From: a bacterium
GTDB lineage: Bacteria; JALSQH01
Length of the DNA stretch: 9,584 nucleotides
Assembly (NCBI GenBank): GCA_026985515.1
Contig: JALSQH010000180.1
Span: forward strand, 1-9,584
Direction of reading: 5' to 3'
The notes under the pieces are model-generated. The model did not search any database and had not been told where the DNA came from. It saw only the letters and a program-made list of their open reading frames with translations. The translations under genes and the position numbers were made by a program. This document shows, one piece after another, positions 1 through 6,107 of the stretch (position 1 is its first letter; every line of letters starts with the position of its first letter).

Positions 1-1
1 G

Positions 2-400
2 AATTCATACCCCTACGATCCCCTTTCAGTTAAGGCAAAATTTATGCTTGCTGAATGTTACAGAAATCTCTCTGATACCTATGATAGAGATCTGCAGAAT
101 ATACAACTTGCCTATCAGAATTATGAAGAGTTTCTGGAATTCTGCAGAATGAAAAATGGTGTAAATCCTGAATTTTGCAGGGACAAAATTGAAAAGGCTG
201 TTAAGTTAAAATCTGAGATGGAGGACAAACTGGCTAAGAGAATTCTCTACATTGCCAGATTTTATCTGAAAAGGGGATACAAACTGGCAGCTTATGAAAG
301 GCTAAAGGAACTGCTTGACAAGTATCCCGATTCCTCTGTTGCAGAGGATGCCAGGAGAGTTTATGAAAGATTAAGTGGAGAGTTATGGGGAGAAAAGTAG
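2..400 (+). CDS. bamD: BamD-like outer-membrane assembly lipoprotein, C-terminal part (5' end outside window)
   Basis: The reading frame is open from the first complete codon at the left edge, so the N-terminus with its signal peptide lies outside; 132 residues are visible. They look like the C-terminal TPR-like half of BamD (ComL/YfiO). A Tyr/Ala-rich helical stretch with a YPYDP segment leads to the hallmark block LYIARFYLKRGYKLAAYERL (about residues 83-102 of the visible part), followed by LLDKYPDSSVAEDA. In BamD this block is the well-conserved 'ARFYlKrg-AA--R---v---YPdt---EdAL' helix pair. The family is an outer-membrane lipoprotein that helps BamA insert beta-barrel proteins. An internal ATG at 44 is in frame but has no role as a start, because the homologous region extends upstream of it. 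The stop overlaps the next gene by 16 bases, indicating an operon. Family call is from motif memory; confidence in the TPR fold is higher than in the exact name. Confidence 0.78.
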   Translation, partial: NSYPYDPLSVKAKFMLAECYRNLSDTYDRDLQNIQLAYQNYEEFLEFCRMKNGVNPEFCRDKIEKAVKLKSEMEDKLAKRILYIARFYLKRGYKLAAYERLKELLDKYPDSSVAEDARRVYERLSGELWGEK

Positions 401-795
401 CTTTCATACTTTTTGCCCTACTATTTGCGGCGGGGTGTACCAGAGAAAGCGATATCCAGAAAATAAAAGAGGTCATGAAGGAAAGAGTCTCTGCTCTTGA
501 GAAGGGTGATTTAGAGCTTTATGCCAGACTCATTTCACCAGATTTCAGAGGCAAAAATGGTGAAAACAGAAGAGATGTTCTGAATAAAGTGAGCAGGATT
601 TTTTCCCTTTCCTCTTCCAGAAAAATAGAAGTTATTGACCAGGCTGTCTACTTGCATGGTAAGAGGGCAGAAGTGGTTCAGAAGATCAGAATAATTTTGA
701 AAAACAGGGATGGAAGGGAAAAGATCCTGAATGGAAAGGAAAAAATTTTACTTACAAAAGAAGGTGATAACTGGAAAATAACAGGTGGTCTCTGA
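385..795 (+). CDS. Small lipoprotein with NTF2-like/SnoaL-like domain
   Basis: A protein of 136 aa. A positive start (MGRK), a hydrophobic core and lipobox A-A-G-C put the lipidated cysteine at residue 18; the residue after it is Thr, not Asp, so outer-membrane sorting is the default expectation. The mature part starts with amphipathic helices (KEVMKERVSALEKGDLELYA, then LISPDF). It continues with alternating beta strands ending in KILLTKEGDNWKITGGL. That order, helix-rich start with a 'gD---y--l-spdF' turn and a final strand containing 'W+I', is typical of the NTF2-like superfamily; this fold call is inference from pattern. The ATG at 385 lies inside the end of the BamD-like gene and is preceded by GGAG at 376-379, so translation is probably coupled. 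The stop is 2 bases before the TPR gene. Function is unknown; a ligand-binding or assembly role in the envelope is possible. Confidence 0.72.
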   Translation: MGRKVAFILFALLFAAGCTRESDIQKIKEVMKERVSALEKGDLELYARLISPDFRGKNGENRRDVLNKVSRIFSLSSSRKIEVIDQAVYLHGKRAEVVQKIRIILKNRDGREKILNGKEKILLTKEGDNWKITGGL

Positions 796-797
796 AA

Positions 798-1538
798 ATG
801 GGAATTGATGACAAATTGAGGGAACATTACAGGCTGGGAAGGGAGGCTTTCCAGGCAGGCAGGTATAAGGAGGCAAAGGAACATTTGTTGAAATTTATTG
901 AAGAGATTGACAGTTTTGCAGATGTTTACAATATGCTCGGAGTAATTTCTCAACTTGAGGGTGATGTTGAGAAAGCCAGATGGTACCTTGAGAAAGCTCT
1001 CTCCATTAATCCCAGGTATGTTGAAGCAGCTCTCAATCTTGCCATTGTTTACAGTGACATGGGAATGTATGAAGAGGCGCATGAAGCATACATGAAGGCA
1101 AGGGTTGGTTCCAGGGTGAAAAAGGGTGATCGACGAATAAAGGATAACCTTATAAAAGCAAAACTTGCAAATTTGCATGCTCAGATAGGTGATCTGCACG
1201 CGGGGCTGGGACTTTATGAAGACGCAGCAGCAGAATATAAAAAGGCCTTGATATTACAGCCAGATTTTGCCGACATAAGAAATAAACTGGGACTTGCATA
1301 TAAGGAGATAGGGAGATTTGATGACGCTATTGCACAGTTTAAAAAGGCAATAGAAATCAATCCGAGATATGAACAGGCATATTTGAATCTTTCCATGGTT
1401 TACTATGCCAGAGGGCAGAGGGAAGAGGCGAAAAAGCTGCTGAGAGAACTTATACTTGAATTCCCGGAAAATAAACTGGCCTCATTGTACTATAAGACAT
1501 TATTTGAAAACGAACAGAATCAGAATGATAACAGGTAA
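798..1538 (+). CDS. Tetratricopeptide repeat (TPR) protein
   Basis: A protein of 246 aa made almost entirely of TPR units. I count about six: residues 8-37, 41-74, 75-108, 121-156, 157-190 and 191-224. The TPR consensus is clear, for example YNMLGVISQLEGDVEKARWY followed by LEKALSINPRY, and GLAYKEIGRFDDAIAQFKKA followed by IEINPRY. The third unit is followed by a basic linker (about residues 102-117) before the next helix pair. No signal peptide or membrane segment is visible, unlike its two upstream neighbours, so it should be cytoplasmic. TPR arrays are protein-protein scaffolds; the sequence does not reveal the partner. The start at 798 is supported by AGGTGG at 783-788, 9 bases upstream, and by 2-base spacing from the previous stop. 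The last 19 bases overlap the 3' end of the opposite-strand gene. The C-terminal tail is Asn/Gln-rich. Confidence 0.88.
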   Translation: MGIDDKLREHYRLGREAFQAGRYKEAKEHLLKFIEEIDSFADVYNMLGVISQLEGDVEKARWYLEKALSINPRYVEAALNLAIVYSDMGMYEEAHEAYMKARVGSRVKKGDRRIKDNLIKAKLANLHAQIGDLHAGLGLYEDAAAEYKKALILQPDFADIRNKLGLAYKEIGRFDDAIAQFKKAIEINPRYEQAYLNLSMVYYARGQREEAKKLLRELILEFPENKLASLYYKTLFENEQNQNDNR

Positions 1539-3721
1539 TTGGCATTCTGCAGAATTTTTCCAATAAACCTGAATAATTCTGCATTCCTGGTGAGCGTCTT
1601 TCCATCAATATTCACTGTGGGATCAGGGAACACAAGTACCCTGCTGAAGGTTGCATCGGGGAAGAAGAGATAGAATTTGTCAATCAGTCTCTGGTCTTCA
1701 TCTTTTATTGTTCCATTTTTTGGATCAATATCTATGTTAACAGTGGGTCCACCCACATCGTCACCTCTGGGCCACTTGTGATCAGTATCCAGCTGATCCC
1801 AGATCCCGTTGTCTTTTCCATAAATACCTTCTGGTGTAATTATACCTGTATCAACAAAGGGTTCAGATGGTTCGCCTGGATCCTGTTTTTGGTTGACATT
1901 TTGATCAACCCAGTCAAATTTATTATTTCCCTCAGTTCCAAAATCACCATCAGGGTCTCCCTGATCAATGTAGCCATCACTGTCATTATCGTAACCATCT
2001 GAAGGGTTCGTTTCTATATCGTAATCGTCGTGGTCTGGATCCGGATTTGTGGCAGGATCATAGTAAGGTTCATCCTCGTCTTTGAGTCCATCTATGCCGT
2101 AATCGTAGAATTTTTCTTCTTCAGGTTGATTGAAAAAGTATTTTCCACTTCTTGAATAGAGTGGAAGCAGGTTTCTCAGGTTACTTGGTGTGACGAAGAA
2201 CTCGGAGAGTCTGATTTCAGGGTAGGGGATACCCAGTTGCTCAAACTGGGTTTTCATGGTACCTTTAGGTACTCCAAATAATTTATCCAGGTCAAGAGGA
2301 TCGGGACCTTTTATGTTATCGCGCAGGGTGGTGAGGATATTCGTCAGTCTCGTTCCACCAGGAAATCTTATTTCCTCTCCTGCTATTATTTCTGTTCCAA
2401 TTGGCTCTCCATCTGTGTACTGTCCATCATTTTCACCTTCATCAGAGCCTGTATTCTGCCAGGAGTCATTCCATCTGCCGTTGTGATTTAAGTCCTCATA
2501 TTCCTCTCCCGGATCATATTTCCCATTTCCGTTATCATCTTTGAATGGTTCCCTGGGATCACCTTCGGGGTAATCTGAGTATTCCGTCGGACAGATTGCA
2601 TCTTTACCACAATCCCAGTATTTTATGATGTCATTTTCAAGGGGGTTTGTGGGATCAACTTGAGGATCAGATTCAGATTCAATGGATGTGAAAGCTTCAA
2701 TTAATGTATTCAGGCCATCAACTAATTCATTTTGAGCTTCCTGAAGTAGCTGTTCTCCTTTTTTTCCATCTTTTCCAGTTAGCATCAGAAAAGTTTCATC
2801 TCTCTCCAGTCTTGAAATTAAACTTGCCTGCCAGTCTTTTTCCATAAATATCAGGGGAAGTTCATAAAAGCCATTATAAGCCAGTCCCGTGGTGAGAGCT
2901 CCTTTCAACACCTTCATCACACCTGCAAAGAAAAGGGCGTCTCCCCTGTCCCATTCTCCTGAAAAGTTAACTGTAATACCTGTCTGGGGTATATCAATCG
3001 TCAGCCTGTCAATTGTAAATTTGAACTTTGAGTTTGCATGTTCTCCCACTGTGGAAAAATAATTAATCACGGGGTCGAGTTCAGTTTTAATCAGGGTCTC
3101 AACACCATTGTTGAAAGCAGAGAGTGCCAGAAGAAGGTGGGCTGGAAGATTTGCAAGGGTAAGGGTGAGGTGTGCTATCCCGGCAGCCATATTCGCTTCC
3201 AGATTACATGGGGATTTTTTCAGGTACTCGGCCAGACAGGAATATGCATCACTCATATTCATACCGGTTGGACTTTCATCTGATTTTACACCTTCAATAC
3301 CTTTCTGAATGGTTGCTATGGCTTGTGAATAGCATTCAGGTTTATCTGGATCAGGAGCGTTTTTTATTTCAATTTTCCAGGTCTTTGAAAGGGAATGATG
3401 GGATGTTTTAACATGAAGCGTGAGGGTATGAATTCCTGTGAGATCTGGACATGCCCTTACTGTTACCATGGTGGTATCATTTTGAAATTCTTTACTGTCG
3501 AATTCCCACCTGATTTCTTTGACCTTTTCTCCACAGCCTTTCAGTGAAAAGAAGAAGTTGATGAACTTACCGGTTATTACTGTAACACTGTTTGAAGATG
3601 GGGACAGAGATTTGAATTTCACTTTACATTCCTCTCCCCCGCATCCATTTTGAGAAAGAAGCAGGGCGGCGAGTAGTAGAATCAGGAAAAATTCTTTAAA
3701 TTTATGGTTTGTGAACCCCAT
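1520..3721 (-). CDS. Large exported Asp-rich protein with EF-hand-like loops (paralog of the upstream gene), probable lipoprotein
   Basis: A protein of 733 aa from ATG at 3721; ATG at 3727 is an alternative. The frame is open upstream to 3811, but that part overlaps the upstream gene and precedes the signal peptide. GGGA lies 9 bases before 3721. Residues 8-26 are a hydrophobic signal segment ending in L-S-Q-N-G-C27. This is an atypical lipobox, so lipidation is likely but not certain. Parts in order: Ig/PKD-like beta domain (about 32-122); Cys-paired helical, TPR-like region (C130, C162, C172, then GEWDRGD at 255-261); WDCGKDAICP (369-378); four acidic 12-residue loops starting at D395, D410, D578 and D606; LGIPYPEIRLSE (496-507); and a C-terminal block around LFFPDATFSR (685-694). 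All of these recur in the upstream paralog in the same order. Loops of type D-x-N-x-N-G-x-x-D-P-G-E resemble EF-hand/dockerin calcium sites. Function is unknown; it probably sits at the cell surface or in the periplasm. Confidence 0.8.
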   Translation of the reverse strand: MGFTNHKFKEFFLILLLAALLLSQNGCGGEECKVKFKSLSPSSNSVTVITGKFINFFFSLKGCGEKVKEIRWEFDSKEFQNDTTMVTVRACPDLTGIHTLTLHVKTSHHSLSKTWKIEIKNAPDPDKPECYSQAIATIQKGIEGVKSDESPTGMNMSDAYSCLAEYLKKSPCNLEANMAAGIAHLTLTLANLPAHLLLALSAFNNGVETLIKTELDPVINYFSTVGEHANSKFKFTIDRLTIDIPQTGITVNFSGEWDRGDALFFAGVMKVLKGALTTGLAYNGFYELPLIFMEKDWQASLISRLERDETFLMLTGKDGKKGEQLLQEAQNELVDGLNTLIEAFTSIESESDPQVDPTNPLENDIIKYWDCGKDAICPTEYSDYPEGDPREPFKDDNGNGKYDPGEEYEDLNHNGRWNDSWQNTGSDEGENDGQYTDGEPIGTEIIAGEEIRFPGGTRLTNILTTLRDNIKGPDPLDLDKLFGVPKGTMKTQFEQLGIPYPEIRLSEFFVTPSNLRNLLPLYSRSGKYFFNQPEEEKFYDYGIDGLKDEDEPYYDPATNPDPDHDDYDIETNPSDGYDNDSDGYIDQGDPDGDFGTEGNNKFDWVDQNVNQKQDPGEPSEPFVDTGIITPEGIYGKDNGIWDQLDTDHKWPRGDDVGGPTVNIDIDPKNGTIKDEDQRLIDKFYLFFPDATFSRVLVFPDPTVNIDGKTLTRNAELFRFIGKILQNANYLLSF
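1521..1549. terminator. Weak hairpin at the convergent gene ends, possible bidirectional terminator
   Basis: CAGAATG at 1521-1527 and CATTCTG at 1543-1549 form a 7-bp inverted repeat around a 15-base loop, in which a few more pairs are possible. On the + strand a run of T (1555-1559) follows after 5 bases. On the - strand the flank is T-rich but interrupted. The stem is AT-rich and lies where the two transcripts meet, so it is the only terminator candidate between the operons, but it is weak by intrinsic-terminator standards. Confidence 0.22.
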
Positions 3722-6035
3722 TGTCATAAATCCCGAATTTTTGAGCAAGGTCAAATATTTTTGATATGAATCTGTGCAGTTTTGCATGATCGTTGAGTAC
3801 TTCACCATCAAAGTTCTTTATTTCATCTGGAAAAGTTAAAAATCTGGAGAATGTTGGATCAGGGAAGAAAAGATAGTAGAAGTCGATCAACTCTCCATCT
3901 GGATTGTTCTGGCTGACCTCATAGGTGGTTCCATCCCTTGGATCGGTCATCTGAATGTCATTTACAGGTCCAACATCCGGGCCATTGGGCCATGTGTGTG
4001 GCAGGTCCTTTGTGTCCCATTTTCCATTGTTAGCAGAGCCGGGCACCCCGGGGATTCCAATATCTTCAAAAGGTTCATGCTTCTCTCCCGGATCATGCTT
4101 TCCATTTTCATTTTCATCAATGAAGTCGAAAACCAGATTTCCCTCTGCACCAATGTCTCCCGGTACATTACCTGCGACGGATGAGTGGTTGTATTCATCT
4201 ATATTGCCATCTCCATCATTGTCATATCCATCATTTATGTTGCACTTTGGGGCACAGGAAAGATCTATGTCATCATGGTTTGGATCAGGGTTATTGATGG
4301 AATCGTAGGGGGAGAGAGAGGTATCAGTTACACATCCACCCATGCCATCTTCATATTTGTCATCACATCCATCGTAACCTGTGTCCTCAAAGGGCTCATA
4401 TTCATTGTCAATTATGAAGAATCGTTTTGAGATACTGTACAGGGGAACTATCATCCTTGCCTCTGTGGGTGTAAGGAAGGCTTCACTCAACCTGATTTCA
4501 GGGTATGGAAGTCCGAGGCTTTTGAAAACGCTTTTTACTGTTCCTTCAGGTTCGCCAATCATTCTGTCATAATCAAGGGGGTGATCGGGTCCAATGAGGC
4601 TCAGTTCTATTTCATTCAAAGCTATGAGCATCTGGGAAAGATTTGAGGCAATGTTAATTACTCTGAAATCTGGAAACCCGAAAATAGCTGTTCCTATGGG
4701 TTCCCCATCGTCGTACCTGTTGTTGCATTCGCTTCCGTCCTTGTCGGGACCTATCTTCTGCCACCCTTCATCGCATTGACCATTATGATTTCTGTCAACA
4801 TAATCATTTCCTGCTTCTTCACAGCTTGCATATTTGTTCGGGTCATATTCTGGTGGATCACCATTCTCAGGGTCTATCCATGAAGCTCCACCGGGACACT
4901 CTGAGGCAGGTGGACACACATCATCCTTTCCGCAGTCCCAGTACCGGAAGAGATCGTCACTCTGGTCGTCCGTTTCAGATTTGATCTCTGTGAACATTTC
5001 CTTAAAAAGGTGAACAGCATCAATGAATGCTCCTCTTGCAAGTAAAAGATTTTCTTTCCCTTCAGATCCATCCTCACCTGCAAAAGTGAGAAATTGTGGA
5101 TCATCTATCATCTTGTTTACAAATCTCTGAATTTCCGATTTTATGCTGAAGTCAAATGGAATCTTGAGAAAGTGATCTAACAATCCTTTAAAAGCTGTAG
5201 CCATGTAGTACCATCCTTCCATGGCCCTTGTCTGGGCAACCAGAAAATAGATGTCGCCAAGGTCAAATTCTCCATGGAGGCTTATATCCACCGGGTCGAG
5301 ATATGGGGCTTTGCCGTCACTTATCACTATGTCATACAGGCCTTCCTCATAGAAGGTCCAGTCTTTAGGAGCCTTCTCCAGTACCACTTTGAAATGATTT
5401 GTCATGGGTATTATGGTGTTATCGCCGAGTTCTTTTATATCCTTTGATGTGAGCTGGGTATGTTTCTTGTAGAGATCCTCCACAGACATGAAAAATAAAA
5501 CCTCCTTACCCAGTCCAGCAGCGAAGTTTGCATCAATGTCACATACATACTCTTTCAGGTAATTTTCAAGGCAATCAACAGCCGAAGTAAATTCTTTTAC
5601 ATATCCTTTTCTTATTGTTTCCATTGCACTATCGTAACACGAGGGTCTCTGGGGATTTGGTACTTTCTGGACCTTAAGAGTGAAATTCCTTTCAAGGGTC
5701 AGGTCTGAGTCTATGCTGGCAACAATGATTTTTAACGTATGGGTTCCCACATCCCTGTTGCAGGCAATGTAGTCATATTCATTGGTGGATGAAACAGGTG
5801 TGTCACCGTTGTCAAGATACCATGAATAAGTGAAATTTTTGTCGGGAAGATTACAGGTGTTAACTTTCGCAACAAGTGTGGTGATTTTCCCTGCCTCTAT
5901 GGGGATGGTTGAGCCTGAATATCCTTCGAGGGTCACTGTGGGAGAGCAGGCTTCCTGCTTTTTCTCCTCCTTACCCCTGCAGCCTGCCACAATAACAAGA
6001 ACAACCAAAAATATTCCTCCAATCAGCTTCTTCAT
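3702..6035 (-). CDS. Large Asp-rich lipoprotein with Ig/PKD-like domain and EF-hand-like loops (first of tandem pair)
   Basis: A protein of 777 aa. It has an MKK start, a hydrophobic core and a canonical lipobox V-A-G-C19 followed by Arg and a Lys/Glu linker, so it is a lipoprotein with no Asp retention signal. Parts in order: Ig/PKD-like beta domain (about 30-122, with C30, C61 and C92 matching the paralog); helical TPR-like region (C133, C155, C165, then DANFAAG; GEFDLGD at 255-261); RYWDCGKDDVCP (364-375); acidic loops at D414, D605 (D-N-D-G-D-G-N-I-D) and D640-E651 (a full 12-residue loop ending in Glu); LGLPYPEIRLSE (507-518); C-terminal block YLFFPDPTFSR (721-731). It carries extra Cys residues (380, 405, 421, 437, 557, 568, 594, 598) that the paralog lacks, suggesting more disulfides. 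Its start has a strong AAGGAGGT site and its own promoter. It overlaps the next gene by about 20 bases. The family was not recognised; calcium binding is inferred from the loops. Confidence 0.88.
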   Translation of the reverse strand: MKKLIGGIFLVVLVIVAGCRGKEEKKQEACSPTVTLEGYSGSTIPIEAGKITTLVAKVNTCNLPDKNFTYSWYLDNGDTPVSSTNEYDYIACNRDVGTHTLKIIVASIDSDLTLERNFTLKVQKVPNPQRPSCYDSAMETIRKGYVKEFTSAVDCLENYLKEYVCDIDANFAAGLGKEVLFFMSVEDLYKKHTQLTSKDIKELGDNTIIPMTNHFKVVLEKAPKDWTFYEEGLYDIVISDGKAPYLDPVDISLHGEFDLGDIYFLVAQTRAMEGWYYMATAFKGLLDHFLKIPFDFSIKSEIQRFVNKMIDDPQFLTFAGEDGSEGKENLLLARGAFIDAVHLFKEMFTEIKSETDDQSDDLFRYWDCGKDDVCPPASECPGGASWIDPENGDPPEYDPNKYASCEEAGNDYVDRNHNGQCDEGWQKIGPDKDGSECNNRYDDGEPIGTAIFGFPDFRVINIASNLSQMLIALNEIELSLIGPDHPLDYDRMIGEPEGTVKSVFKSLGLPYPEIRLSEAFLTPTEARMIVPLYSISKRFFIIDNEYEPFEDTGYDGCDDKYEDGMGGCVTDTSLSPYDSINNPDPNHDDIDLSCAPKCNINDGYDNDGDGNIDEYNHSSVAGNVPGDIGAEGNLVFDFIDENENGKHDPGEKHEPFEDIGIPGVPGSANNGKWDTKDLPHTWPNGPDVGPVNDIQMTDPRDGTTYEVSQNNPDGELIDFYYLFFPDPTFSRFLTFPDEIKNFDGEVLNDHAKLHRFISKIFDLAQKFGIYDNGVHKP

Positions 6036-6039
6036 GATT

Positions 6040-6047
6040 ACCTCCTT
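6040..6047 (-). promoter_or_regulatory. Strong ribosome binding site of the lipoprotein pair
   Basis: AAGGAGGT, a full anti-16S match, ends 4 bases before the ATG at 6035. It fixes the start of the 777-aa lipoprotein and suggests high translation. The sites at the other starts of the window are shorter or less regular. Confidence 0.85.
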
Positions 6048-6077
6048 GGAGAGTAAGCAACTTTCATACCAGTGAAT

Positions 6078-6106
6078 ATCTTATAAGGGGTTGACACTCA
6101 TGTCAA
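6078..6106 (-). promoter_or_regulatory. Sigma-70-type promoter for the lipoprotein pair
   Basis: Read on the - strand, TTGACA (6106-6101, perfect -35) is followed after exactly 17 bases by TAAGAT (6083-6078, 4 of 6 matches to TATAAT). Transcription would begin near 6071, leaving a leader of about 36 bases before the ATG at 6035. The -35 box begins 1 base after the stop of the upstream secreted-protein gene. The pair can therefore be transcribed separately from the oxidoreductase operon, although readthrough is also possible because no terminator is seen. Confidence 0.7.
6091..6106. promoter_or_regulatory. Perfect inverted repeat over the -35 box, candidate operator
   Basis: TTGACA-ctca-TGTCAA is a perfect hexamer inverted repeat with a 4-base centre. 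The right arm, read on the - strand, is the -35 element itself and the left arm lies in the promoter spacer, so a dimeric regulator bound here would block or compete with RNA polymerase. An RNA hairpin from readthrough transcripts is the alternative, but no T-run follows, so it is not a terminator. The regulator is unknown. Confidence 0.4.
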
Positions 6107-6107
6107 G

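Noticed and set aside
139-150. Perfect 12-base palindrome ATTCTGCAGAAT, present again at 1544-1555
   Set aside because: Both copies lie in coding sequence, read in different frames, and have no shared flanks. Two copies of an AT-rich 12-mer are suggestive but not enough to call a site.
678-1199. 173-codon open frame on the - strand
   Set aside because: It crosses the end of the lipoprotein gene and the TPR gene, both well supported. The translation is Cys/Phe/Ser-rich with no domain, so it is antisense shadow.
3955-4308. 117-codon open frame on the + strand inside the 777-aa lipoprotein gene
   Set aside because: It lies antisense to the Asp/Gly-rich acidic-loop coding region, where codon bias keeps the opposite strand open. 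No good ribosome site, no recognisable domain, and Ser/Pro/Phe-rich composition typical of a shadow frame.
1871-4796. Repeated GAT/TCATC-rich DNA in the two lipoprotein genes as a possible tandem or CRISPR-like repeat
   Set aside because: The repetition is at protein level (Asp/Asn/Gly loops) with no regular DNA unit or spacing, so it is explained by the acidic loops and the paralogy.
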